NCBI RefSeq assembly: GCF_009831655.1
Contig: NZ_WRPA01000007.1
Span: 1-64,000, forward strand
DNA length: 64,000 nucleotides
Origin: Shewanella insulae
GTDB lineage: Bacteria > Pseudomonadota > Gammaproteobacteria > Enterobacterales > Shewanellaceae
Reading direction: 5' to 3'
Shown here piece after piece: positions 7,385 through 15,392 of this stretch. The notes beneath the pieces were generated by a model that was not told where the DNA came from, made no database searches, and was given only the letters and a program-made list of their open reading frames with translations. Position numbers and translations under genes: made by a program. Position 1 is the stretch's first letter, and the number at the start of each line of letters is the position of its first letter.

Positions 7385-9916
7385 CTATTCAACGGTTAAT
7401 ACATCAATGATTTGACTGGACTTGGCCGGCATACGCTGTGAACGCTTTACCTCATAGGCCAAATAGCTATCCTCTTGTTCGGCATTAACGAAATGCTTAA
7501 AACGTTTGAGCTTTTCCGGATTTTCCAGCGTGGTTTTCCATTCGCATTGATACTTAGCTATGTTGCCGGCCATCTCAGCTTCCAGCTCGTCAGCCAGCCC
7601 CAGCTTGTCATGGATCACCACGGATTTAAGATACTCCAGGCCCCCTTCGAGGTTCTCAATCCACACAGAAGTGCGCTGTAGCCTTTCGGCGCTGCGAATG
7701 TAAAACATCAGGAAACGGTCGATATAGCGGATCAAGGTCTGGTCATCAAGACCTGTGGCAAACAGCTCGGCATGCCTTGGACGCATGCCGCCATTGCCGC
7801 CAACGTAGAGGTTCCAGCCATGTTCGGTGGCAATGATGCCGACATCTTTAGATTGGGCTTCGGCACACTCACGAGTACAGCCTGAGACGGCAAACTTTAA
7901 CTTATGGGGGGAACGTAAGCCCTTGTATCGATTTTCGATATCGATAGCGAAGCCTAAACTGTCCTTAACCCCATATCGACACCAAGCGTCACCCACACAG
8001 GACTTCACCGTACGCACCGACTTACCGTAGGCATGGCCTGTCTCAAACCCTGCATCCACCAGCTTGCGCCAGATCAGCGGCAGCTGATGCAGTTGCGCAC
8101 CAAACAGGTCGATTCGCTGACCACCGGTGATCTTGGTATAGAGATCAAACTCCTTAGCCACCTCGCCTAACAGGATCAACTTATCGGGAGTCACCTCACC
8201 ACCGGCGATGCGTGGCACCACAGAGTAGGTGCCATCTTTTTGCATATTGCCCAAATAGATATCATTGGTGTCTTGTAGTCCGATATGGGCATCTTCGAGG
8301 ATATAATCGTTCCAGAAGGAAGCCAGAATCGATGCAACGGCAGGCTTACAGACATCACACCCCAACCCCTTACCGTGACTGGCTAACAGCTCATCGAAAC
8401 TACGGATCTGCTTAATCCGCACAATATCCACCAGCTCAGGACGGGTATAGGCAAAGTGTTCACACAAGCTGTTATCCACTTCATGGCCCAAAGCGGCGAG
8501 CTCACTGTCCATCACCTGCTTGACCAAGGCGCTGCAACCTCCGCAGCCGGTGGAGGCTTTAGTGCAACTCTTTATCATGGCCATATCGATAGCCCCGTTA
8601 GCCACGGCAGCGGCCACATCCCCTTTGCTCACGTCATAGCAGGAGCAGATTTGGGCGCTGGCGGGTAAGGCTTCGACGCCCATGCCAGCAGCCCCCTCCC
8701 CCTCGACTTGAGGTAAGATAAGCGCCGAAGGATGATCCGGCAGTGGCATATCATTGAGCATCATCTGTAGCAGCTGGCCATAGGCGCTGACATCACCCAC
8801 CAATACCGCCCCCAATACTCGATCTCCCGCCTGATTGACCACCAGACGCTTATAAACCTGAGTTATCTCATCATGAAAGGTGTAAGACTGCGCCCCCTCA
8901 GTCTGCCCGTGGGCGTCACCGATACTGGCGACATCCAGACCAAGAAGCTTTAATTTGGTGCTCATATCGGCGCCCTTGAAGGCGAGTTCGCCGCCAGATA
9001 GATGCGCCGCGGCGACCGCCGCCATGGTATAGCCAGGCGCCACCAACCCAAAAATACGCCCCTGCCACAGGGCACACTCGCCCACCGCATAGATGTCTGG
9101 GTCACTGGTCTGGCAAAAGTCATTTATCACTATACCGCCACGCTCACCGACCTCCAGCTGCGCCTGTCGAGCCAGCTCATCCTGTGGCCGGATCCCGGCA
9201 GAAAACACCACCATATCGGTTTCAAGATGTGTACCATCGGCAAAATTCAATCGGTAACGACTTTGCTCACCCGAGACAATCTCTGTCGTCGCCTTTTGGG
9301 TATGTACCTGCACACCTAGGGCTTCTATTTGATGGCGCAACAGATTCGCGCCGCCTTCATCGAGCTGAACCGCCATTAGTCTTGGGGCAAACTCCACCAC
9401 ATGGGTTTCCAGGCCGAGATTCTTCAGGGCATTCGCCGCCTCGAGCCCAAGCAGGCCACCACCGATCACCACCCCGCTCTGGCTATGGCAACTCGACTCG
9501 GTGATCGCCTCAAGATCGGCAATGGTGCGGTAAACTAAACAGTGAGGTTGATCATTGCCGGGAATTGGTGGCACAAAGGGATAAGAGCCTGTCGCCAGTA
9601 CCAGCTTGTCATAAGCCACGGTATTTCCCTTATCGGTCAATACGGTATGCGCAGTGGGGTCGATACTTATCACCTTGGTATCTAGCAGAAAATCGACCTT
9701 GTGCTGACGATAGTAAGCCTCATCGGTTAACGCCAGATCTTGCTCTGTCTTACCACTGAAATAGGTACTCAGCTGTACCCTGTCGTACGCCAATCTGGGC
9801 TCTTCTGAGAAGGTGGTTAGTTGCACATTATCCGCCGCTTCGCTGGCTAAGATATTGTCGATAAACTTGTGGCCAACCATGCCATTGCCCACCACGAGTA
9901 CAGATATGTTATCCAT
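7385..9916 (-). CDS. nirB: Nitrite reductase [NAD(P)H] large subunit NirB
   Basis: An 843-residue enzyme that reduces nitrite to ammonium with NAD(P)H. Domains in order: FAD/NAD(P)-binding pyridine nucleotide-disulphide oxidoreductase fold (1-310; GNGMVG at 10-15, second dinucleotide fold IGGGLLGLEA at 151-160); a BFD-like [2Fe-2S] domain (Cys424, Cys426, Cys458, Cys461); a second BFD-like region with CDVC at 520-523; then the nitrite/sulphite reductase ferredoxin-like and siroheme domains, with the four cluster ligands Cys640, Cys646, Cys680 and Cys684. Length matches the family. AAGGAG precedes the ATG. The gene lies 18 bp after cobA. Confidence 0.96.
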   Translation of the reverse strand: MDNISVLVVGNGMVGHKFIDNILASEAADNVQLTTFSEEPRLAYDRVQLSTYFSGKTEQDLALTDEAYYRQHKVDFLLDTKVISIDPTAHTVLTDKGNTVAYDKLVLATGSYPFVPPIPGNDQPHCLVYRTIADLEAITESSCHSQSGVVIGGGLLGLEAANALKNLGLETHVVEFAPRLMAVQLDEGGANLLRHQIEALGVQVHTQKATTEIVSGEQSRYRLNFADGTHLETDMVVFSAGIRPQDELARQAQLEVGERGGIVINDFCQTSDPDIYAVGECALWQGRIFGLVAPGYTMAAVAAAHLSGGELAFKGADMSTKLKLLGLDVASIGDAHGQTEGAQSYTFHDEITQVYKRLVVNQAGDRVLGAVLVGDVSAYGQLLQMMLNDMPLPDHPSALILPQVEGEGAAGMGVEALPASAQICSCYDVSKGDVAAAVANGAIDMAMIKSCTKASTGCGGCSALVKQVMDSELAALGHEVDNSLCEHFAYTRPELVDIVRIKQIRSFDELLASHGKGLGCDVCKPAVASILASFWNDYILEDAHIGLQDTNDIYLGNMQKDGTYSVVPRIAGGEVTPDKLILLGEVAKEFDLYTKITGGQRIDLFGAQLHQLPLIWRKLVDAGFETGHAYGKSVRTVKSCVGDAWCRYGVKDSLGFAIDIENRYKGLRSPHKLKFAVSGCTRECAEAQSKDVGIIATEHGWNLYVGGNGGMRPRHAELFATGLDDQTLIRYIDRFLMFYIRSAERLQRTSVWIENLEGGLEYLKSVVIHDKLGLADELEAEMAGNIAKYQCEWKTTLENPEKLKRFKHFVNAEQEDSYLAYEVKRSQRMPAKSSQIIDVLTVE

Positions 9917-9934
9917 CTTGCTCTCCTTATATCG

Positions 9935-10789
9935 CTAGGCACTCAAACGGGCCGATATATACTTGTCTTTAGCTTGCGCTTGCTGCTCGAACCAACTTAG
10001 CTGGGACGCAAGATCCACCACTTGCCCCACCACAATTAAAGTGGGCGATTGCAGCTGGTGATTAACCACCAGATTGGGCAGTTCTCTTAGTAAACCGCTG
10101 ATAACTCTCTGCTCTTTAGAGCAACCACGCTCGATGATCGCCACAGGGGTATGGCTGGCTAGCCCGGCTTGAATGAGTTCTTTAGCGATAAGTGATGCCT
10201 TACTTAGCCCCATGTAAAACACTAAGGTGTGCTGCAACATCGCCAGACTCTGCCAATTGAGCCGTAGCTCTGATTCAGCATGGGCGGTAACAAAGGTGGT
10301 GCCTTGGGAAACCCCTCTATGGGTTAAAGGAATACCGGCATAAGAGGTGCAGCCAGAGGCGGCGGTAATGCCAGGCACCACTTCAACAGAGATGTTTTGC
10401 GCTTTAAGAGAGAGGATCTCCTCTCCCCCGCGGCCAAAGATGAAACTGTCCCCGCCTTTTAAACGGCAGACATGTTTTCCCAGTAAGGCTTGCTCAACCA
10501 GGATTTCGTTGATGCGTTCTTGTTCGACACTGTGTTCATGCTTAGCCTTGCCTACATATAGGGCCGGCGTCTTTGCTGGGAATAAGGCACAGATCTCATC
10601 ACTGACTAAGCGATCATAAATAATCAGATCTGCCTGCTGAATAATATGCATCGCCTTTAGGGTCAGCAGCTCTGCATCACCAGGCCCAGCGCCCACTAGA
10701 CTGACACGCCCCTGGCATGCAGGCTTTCCAGTCTCGCCAAAGCCGATATTGATGACACTGTGGTGAGGGGTTTGCTCATGCTCGTTCAT
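9935..10789 (-). CDS. cobA: Uroporphyrinogen-III C-methyltransferase (SUMT)
   Basis: A 284-residue SAM-dependent methyltransferase that turns uroporphyrinogen III into precorrin-2, the first step to siroheme. Tetrapyrrole methylase motifs are clear: VSLVGAGPGDAELLTLKA near residue 30, RLKGGDSFIFGRGGEE, and VVPGITAASGCTSYAGIPLT. It lacks the CysG oxidase/chelatase domain, so ferrochelation must come from elsewhere. As first gene of the operon it matches supply of siroheme to demand from NirB. GAGG sits seven bases before the ATG. A sigma-54 type promoter lies about 40 bp upstream. Confidence 0.94.
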   Translation of the reverse strand: MNEHEQTPHHSVINIGFGETGKPACQGRVSLVGAGPGDAELLTLKAMHIIQQADLIIYDRLVSDEICALFPAKTPALYVGKAKHEHSVEQERINEILVEQALLGKHVCRLKGGDSFIFGRGGEEILSLKAQNISVEVVPGITAASGCTSYAGIPLTHRGVSQGTTFVTAHAESELRLNWQSLAMLQHTLVFYMGLSKASLIAKELIQAGLASHTPVAIIERGCSKEQRVISGLLRELPNLVVNHQLQSPTLIVVGQVVDLASQLSWFEQQAQAKDKYISARLSA

Positions 10790-10829
10790 AATTAAGCCTC
10801 AATGTTATCGCCAACTGAACAAGTATTGA

Positions 10830-10844
10830 GCAAACTTGATGCCA
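10830..10844 (-). promoter_or_regulatory. Sigma-54 type promoter for cobA-nirBD-narK
   Basis: On the minus strand TGGCATCAAGTTTGCT matches the sigma-54 consensus TGGCAC-N5-TTGCW, with the invariant -24 GG (10842-10843) and -12 GC (10830-10831) separated by exactly 10 bp. Transcription would begin near 10818, giving a leader of about 28 bases before cobA. Confidence 0.75.
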
Positions 10845-10964
10845 ACAACTTTAAAAAGGCACTGATTAATGATTTAAGCAGTTAAAAATCAAATAGATAA
10901 TTAAATACACGTAAAAATAAAAGGCAAAGATTGATGTTTTTAAGGACTTGAAAACAAATTAGAT

Positions 10965-10981
10965 CGCACACTAATCGTGCA
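10965..10981. promoter_or_regulatory. NtrC-like binding site
   Basis: CGCAC-N7-GTGCA (on the other strand TGCAC-N7-GTGCG) matches the NtrC dyad TGCAC-N7-GTGCA at 9 of 10 defined bases. It lies about 120 bp upstream of the minus-strand sigma-54 element and about 150 bp upstream of the plus-strand one, which suits an enhancer serving both arms. Confidence 0.65.
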
Positions 10982-11040
10982 AACAATGATCATTATTGAA
11001 CATTTATCCTAAGCCAATGAAAAATATAGCATCAACCACA

Positions 11041-11056
11041 TACCTCTAAATAGGTA
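11041..11056. promoter_or_regulatory. NarL/NarP 7-2-7 site
   Basis: TACCTCTAAATAGGTA is two inverted heptamers, each matching the NarL/NarP consensus TACYYMT at all seven positions, spaced by two bases. This is the 7-2-7 arrangement that NarP and NarL both recognise. It lies 90 bp upstream of the nasA sigma-54 element, so nitrate sensing is probably layered on nitrogen control. Confidence 0.7.
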
Positions 11057-11130
11057 TATTTATAAAAATTAAATTTCAAGATATTGTTTTATAACAACTT
11101 TAAAAACCAATGTCAGACATAAAACCATCA

Positions 11131-11146
11131 TGGCCTACCACTTGCT
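11131..11146 (+). promoter_or_regulatory. Sigma-54 type promoter for nasA
   Basis: TGGCCTACCACTTGCT has the sigma-54 -24 GG (11132-11133) and -12 GC (11144-11145) with exactly 10 bp between them, and a TTGC -12 block. The predicted start near 11157 leaves a leader of about 40 bases, too short for a NasR/NasT-type attenuator hairpin. Confidence 0.75.
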
Positions 11147-11195
11147 TTCCAAAGAGTAAATTTAAAACCATTCCATCCGGCAGAGAGAGGTTTTC

Positions 11196-13865
11196 ATGAG
11201 CCAAAATCCGATAACTCCTTGGATTAAAACAACCTGCGCTTATTGTGGTGTGGGTTGCGGTGTCGAAGCAAAACCGCAGCGTAACGGTGCACTACTCATT
11301 CGCGGTGATAAGAGCCATCCGGCCAACTTAGGTAAACTTTGCTCTAAAGGACAAGCATTAGGGGAAACGCTATCGGACACCCATCGACTTAAGTTTCCAA
11401 TGATCGAAAACCAACGAGTGAGTTGGGATAAGGCAATATCGACCGTGGCTGAGCAATTTCAGCAAACCATAGCAAAACATGGCCCCGACTCGGTGGCTTT
11501 CTATTTATCAGGCCAGCTATTAACGGAAGACTATTATGTCGCCAATAAACTGATGAAAGGCTTTATTGGTAGCGCAAATGTCGATACCAATTCGAGACTG
11601 TGCATGTCCTCGAGCGTTGCGGGTCACAAACGCGCCTTTGGCAGTGATTCGATGCCCGGTTGTTATCAGGATATTGAGGCCGCCGATCTCATCATTCTTG
11701 TGGGCTCAAACCTAGCCTGGTGTCATCCCATCCTCTTTCAGCGCATAAAAGCGGCAAAGGCCCAAAACCCCGACTGCAAACTGGTGGTGATAGATCCCAG
11801 AAAAACCGCCTCATGCTATGATGCCGATCTGCATCTAGCCCTTGCTAACGGTAAAGATGTACTGTTATTTAATCGCCTATTGGCTTACCTCGCCGATAAT
11901 CAATTGCTCGATCACGACTATATCGAGCAACACACTCAGGGTTTTGAAGCCACATTACAAAGTGCACAGCAAGATAAACTCACCCTGGAGCAGACCGCTA
12001 AACAGCTGCAGATAAGTCCTGTACAGCTAAAGCAGTTCTTTGAGCTATTTGGCCACAGCGATAAAGTATTAACCCTCTATTCTCAAGGCGTTAATCAATC
12101 CACTCAGGGTACAGATAAAGTCAATAGCATCATCAATTGTCATCTGGCCACGGGAAAAATAGGTCAACCCGGCAGCAGCCCCTTTTCTATTACCGGGCAA
12201 CCCAATGCCATGGGCGGACGTGAAGTGGGCGGCTTGGCCAATATGCTTGCCTCACATTTGGACTTTAGCGACCGCAACTGTGAACTTGTGAGAGACTTCT
12301 GGCGCGCGCCTCAAATAGCAACCCGACCCGGCCTCAAAGCCATAGATATGTTCGACGCAATTGCAGAGGGAAAAATTAAAGCCATCTGGATCATGGCTAC
12401 CAACCCTGCCGTCAGCCTGCCCGATAGCCATAAAATTAAAGCCGCCTTAGCCAAATGTCCTTTTGTGGTGGTATCAGATTGTGTGGCCGATACCGACACT
12501 CTGGCATTAGCCGATGTGAAGCTACCGGCTCAGGGCTGGTCAGAAAAGTCGGGAACAGTGACTAACTCTGAACGACGCATATCGCGCCAGCGCAGGGTAA
12601 CGACCACACAGGGCGAGGCTAAACCCGACTGGTGGATCATCAGTGAAGTGGCCAAAAAGATGGGATTTATTCATGGGTTTAACTATCGCCATGAAGCACA
12701 GATATTCCGAGAATATGCCACCCTCACCAACAAAGCTCATGGGTTAAGCCAAAATGCGCTGGTTCTCGGCGACTTGGCCGATATTTCTGATAGCGATTAT
12801 TATCGGTTAGCTCCCCAGCAGTGGCCTGTTAACCGATTGCAATCTCAAATGTTCCATCAACGCCTGTTTGCAGACGGCAGATTTAATACCGATAACCGCA
12901 GAGCCAGGCTGATCCCGGTGCGCTATATTGCTTCAGCACAAACGTGTGATCAGCAGTTTCCTCTGAAACTCAACAGTGGTCGCAGCCGGGATCAGTGGCA
13001 CACCATGACACGCACCGCCTTGGCGGCTCGGCTATGTCAACATCAGCCAGAACCACAGCTGCAGATCCATCCCGAAGATGCCGCAGCTTATCGCCTCGAT
13101 CAGCATGACATTGCAGAGATAACCAGTGTGACGGGCAAGGCGTTATTGAGGGTCAACGTCGGCAAAGAGGTTAAGCCCGGCGAGCCGTTCTCGACGATTC
13201 ACTGGAGCAACAGCAACTCCAGTGCCGGCAAGATCAGTACCCTTGGCAAGGCATTTATCGACCCCATTTCAGGTCAACCTGAGATGAAAGCAACACCTGT
13301 AAGTATCCGCCGCTATAGCCCCCAGAGTCAGGCATTACTCGTGTGTCGCCAACCATTAGCGCGGCTCGAATCTCCCTACTGGGTAAAGCAGACAATCAAG
13401 GGAGGGTTTTGCTATTTCATTGCCAGTGAGCTGTCACCAGGGTTGCTTAATAAAAGCCTAAAAGCCCTGTCACCATATCAACAGATAACCCAAGTCATGG
13501 CCGAGTCGCCCCAACAACAGTGTTATCGATTAGCCCAGAGTAGCCAGCAGCAGGTGCAATTTGCCTACATAGTGAGTGAGCAACTTGATCCGAGCCACCA
13601 TGCCTGGTTTGCAGCACTATTTAATGATCAGGATGAGCTTTCAACCCTATTAAGCAGCCTGCTGTCGACGGAGCCTAAGGGGACATTGGCTGAAGGCAGA
13701 ATCATCTGCGCCTGCAAGCAGGTCGGCGAGAAAACACTCTCCTGCGCCATAAAGCAACAAGAGGTCAAAGATACCGCGACACTAACGACGCTGACTGAGG
13801 CGGGTAGTGGCTGCGGAAGCTGCATTGCGGAATTAGAGGAATTAATAAAAACGGTTTATGAGTAG
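11196..13865 (+). CDS. nasA: Assimilatory nitrate reductase catalytic subunit NasA
   Basis: An 889-residue molybdopterin oxidoreductase that reduces nitrate to nitrite in the cytoplasm. An N-terminal [4Fe-4S] site is formed by Cys14, Cys17, Cys21 and Cys49. The bis-MGD domains follow, with the SSSVAGHKRAFGSD region carrying a likely Mo-ligand Cys just before it (LCMSS). A C-terminal BFD-like [2Fe-2S] domain has Cys838, Cys840, Cys873 and Cys876, the arrangement of Klebsiella-type NasA. No NasC-like NADH-dependent partner is seen in the window, so the electron donor is unknown. GAGAGG precedes the ATG by five bases. It is monocistronic and divergent from cobA-nirBD. Confidence 0.95.
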   Translation: MSQNPITPWIKTTCAYCGVGCGVEAKPQRNGALLIRGDKSHPANLGKLCSKGQALGETLSDTHRLKFPMIENQRVSWDKAISTVAEQFQQTIAKHGPDSVAFYLSGQLLTEDYYVANKLMKGFIGSANVDTNSRLCMSSSVAGHKRAFGSDSMPGCYQDIEAADLIILVGSNLAWCHPILFQRIKAAKAQNPDCKLVVIDPRKTASCYDADLHLALANGKDVLLFNRLLAYLADNQLLDHDYIEQHTQGFEATLQSAQQDKLTLEQTAKQLQISPVQLKQFFELFGHSDKVLTLYSQGVNQSTQGTDKVNSIINCHLATGKIGQPGSSPFSITGQPNAMGGREVGGLANMLASHLDFSDRNCELVRDFWRAPQIATRPGLKAIDMFDAIAEGKIKAIWIMATNPAVSLPDSHKIKAALAKCPFVVVSDCVADTDTLALADVKLPAQGWSEKSGTVTNSERRISRQRRVTTTQGEAKPDWWIISEVAKKMGFIHGFNYRHEAQIFREYATLTNKAHGLSQNALVLGDLADISDSDYYRLAPQQWPVNRLQSQMFHQRLFADGRFNTDNRRARLIPVRYIASAQTCDQQFPLKLNSGRSRDQWHTMTRTALAARLCQHQPEPQLQIHPEDAAAYRLDQHDIAEITSVTGKALLRVNVGKEVKPGEPFSTIHWSNSNSSAGKISTLGKAFIDPISGQPEMKATPVSIRRYSPQSQALLVCRQPLARLESPYWVKQTIKGGFCYFIASELSPGLLNKSLKALSPYQQITQVMAESPQQQCYRLAQSSQQQVQFAYIVSEQLDPSHHAWFAALFNDQDELSTLLSSLLSTEPKGTLAEGRIICACKQVGEKTLSCAIKQQEVKDTATLTTLTEAGSGCGSCIAELEELIKTVYE

Positions 13866-13960
13866 AAATTGGAAAGGAGTAAACCAACGAAAGCTATCAA
13901 ACATGCAAAATTAATCGTTTTTTAAGATTAAAGCCATCTGACCAATTTCATTTACACCAC

Positions 13961-13981
13961 AAATGATAACGATTATCATTT
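13961..13981. promoter_or_regulatory. Fur box
   Basis: AATGATAACGATTATCATT is a perfect inverted repeat of the Fur type (AATGATAA, 3-base centre, TTATCATT), very close to the GATAATGATAATCATTATC consensus. It lies 26 bp before the DUF2061 start codon, over the expected promoter. Iron repression of that gene is inferred. Confidence 0.85.
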
Positions 13982-14006
13982 AAGTTAATTAAAGAGGAGT
14001 TGCATC

Positions 14007-14198
14007 ATGGCAAAGACAATCACTTTCGCAATATTACACTTCGGTGTCGCATTCGGAATCACCTACCTGTTAACCGGTAGCATAGTGATAGGTGGCGCCG
14101 TGGCACTCATTGAACCGGCGATCAATACTGTCGTGTTCTATTTCCACGATAAGGTGTGGCAACGCATAGAGAAGCGCTCTCGGCCGATGTTAGCCTGA
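14007..14198 (+). CDS. DUF2061 family small membrane protein
   Basis: A 63-residue protein with two hydrophobic segments (about 5-24 and 26-46) and a basic C-terminal tail. The pattern ITYLLTGS...IEPAINTVVFYFHDKVW is that of the DUF2061 family, whose function is unknown. A strong GAGGAG ribosome site lies nine bases before the ATG. The gene stands alone behind a near-consensus Fur box, so it is probably iron-repressed; a link to iron handling is inference from that site only. Confidence 0.85.
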   Translation: MAKTITFAILHFGVAFGITYLLTGSIVIGGAVALIEPAINTVVFYFHDKVWQRIEKRSRPMLA

Positions 14199-14389
14199 TT
14201 GGCGAGTCATTGCGCCACCCAAAGCGATTAACGCTTTAACTTCAGCATTCTTCAGATTAATAATTGAAAAGCAACTAATTTAACAGACGATAATTTTAAT
14301 TAATTCCAAATTATCTGTACCTTTTGTAGGCGACATCTGCTATAAGTCGGATTCGATATTTTGCCGTTATCAACTTACAAAGGATTGTT

Positions 14390-14920
14390 ATGAAAGCTAT
14401 TCTTGCCGCAGCCTGCCTGCTCGTCACGCCTCTCTCTTTCGCATCGGATTACCATCACGCCCTATCGGTCGGTGCGGGGATAGGTTATACCAGTATTTCA
14501 TCAGATGATCATGTCACCGATAATATTCCACTTCACTATGATCTTGCCTATCGCTACCAATTCTCCTCCGAATGGGGCCTAGAAGTCGGCTACCAGGATG
14601 TATTTGTCAACAATATCATTATCATTGGTAATCAAATGGATAATATCGACAGCTTCCGTGCTGCGGCCCTATATACACTCCCCTTGTCTCAGCGAAGCAG
14701 TCTGGTATTTAAACTGGGCGCCAACCAATATCGACTGAAGTTTACCGATACCGACGACAACGGCCGCAAATATACAGATGATGGTACCGGCCTGCTGGCA
14801 GGGCTAGGCTGGCGGATGGAGTTTGCTTCGGGCATGGATCTCGGCCTCACCTATCACTATCAGGCGATGGATTTACTCGATACCCATACCTTTACTTTCG
14901 CCCTCGGATATCGCTTCTAA
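14390..14920 (+). CDS. Outer-membrane beta-barrel protein (OmpA/OmpW-like barrel)
   Basis: A 176-residue protein with a signal peptide (about 1-18, cleavage after the Ser-Phe-Ala region). The mature part alternates polar and aromatic residues in strands typical of an 8-stranded barrel and ends in YRF, the C-terminal aromatic signature recognised by the Bam machinery. There is no OmpA peptidoglycan-binding domain. Function is unknown. It could belong to the OmpA-like transmembrane or the OmpW/AcfD-like families. AAAGGA precedes the ATG. Confidence 0.8.
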   Translation: MKAILAAACLLVTPLSFASDYHHALSVGAGIGYTSISSDDHVTDNIPLHYDLAYRYQFSSEWGLEVGYQDVFVNNIIIIGNQMDNIDSFRAAALYTLPLSQRSSLVFKLGANQYRLKFTDTDDNGRKYTDDGTGLLAGLGWRMEFASGMDLGLTYHYQAMDLLDTHTFTFALGYRF

Positions 14921-14934
14921 TACTGAAATAAAAT

Positions 14935-14968
14935 GTAGGGCAAACCTCATAATAGCGTTTGCCCTACT
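14935..14968. terminator. Strong hairpin after the barrel protein gene
   Basis: An 11-bp perfect inverted repeat (GTAGGGCAAAC / GTTTGCCCTAC) with an 11-base loop lies 15 bp after the stop codon. T-rich sequence follows on both strands, so it may stop transcription from the barrel gene and from the convergent copper operon. Confidence 0.7.
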
Positions 14969-15032
14969 ATTTGTACTAAATCCCTCTATTTTCGCTTAGT
15001 CGACGCTTTCATACACCCTTTCAGTCGCCCAA

Positions 15033-15383
15033 TCATTCGACGACTAGCACGCCTTTATACATCTGCATCTGACAGTGAAATGCATATTCCCCCGGTGTCA
15101 TGGCCGGAATATTGATAGTAGTGGGCTTATCCAACGCCAACTCCTCACTGATCTCCAGCGCTGGCAGCTGTAGGGTCGCCGAACAGCCAGACTTATCCAG
15201 CCTTAGAAAGGTGAGTGATGTTGCCTGACCCGAGGGGATCTTGATGCGCGATGGCGTATAGACACCATCCTTGACCACTATCTCTATGCCTTCCTGACTC
15301 ACGGGCGCCTCGGGCGAGTAGAGCCAGAACCACCAGACGATAAAACCTATCAGGGCGAGACAGAACAGATTGATAAATAACAT
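15033..15383 (-). CDS. Membrane-anchored cupredoxin-like protein
   Basis: A 116-residue protein with an N-terminal membrane helix (about 2-22) and a cupredoxin-like domain. Candidate copper ligands are the Cys in SGCSATL and the C-terminal HCQMQMY cluster, which resembles the Cys/His/Met loop of blue-copper folds. It starts 9 bp after copA, behind a GGAGG site, in a merR-copA-cupredoxin operon. A role as periplasmic acceptor of copper exported by CopA is inferred from that context. Confidence 0.8.
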   Translation of the reverse strand: MLFINLFCLALIGFIVWWFWLYSPEAPVSQEGIEIVVKDGVYTPSRIKIPSGQATSLTFLRLDKSGCSATLQLPALEISEELALDKPTTINIPAMTPGEYAFHCQMQMYKGVLVVE

Positions 15384-15392
15384 ACCAGCCTC

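Noticed and set aside
14220..14236. AAAGCG/CGCTTT hairpin after the DUF2061 gene
   Set aside because: Short stem and no T-tract, so not supported as a terminator.
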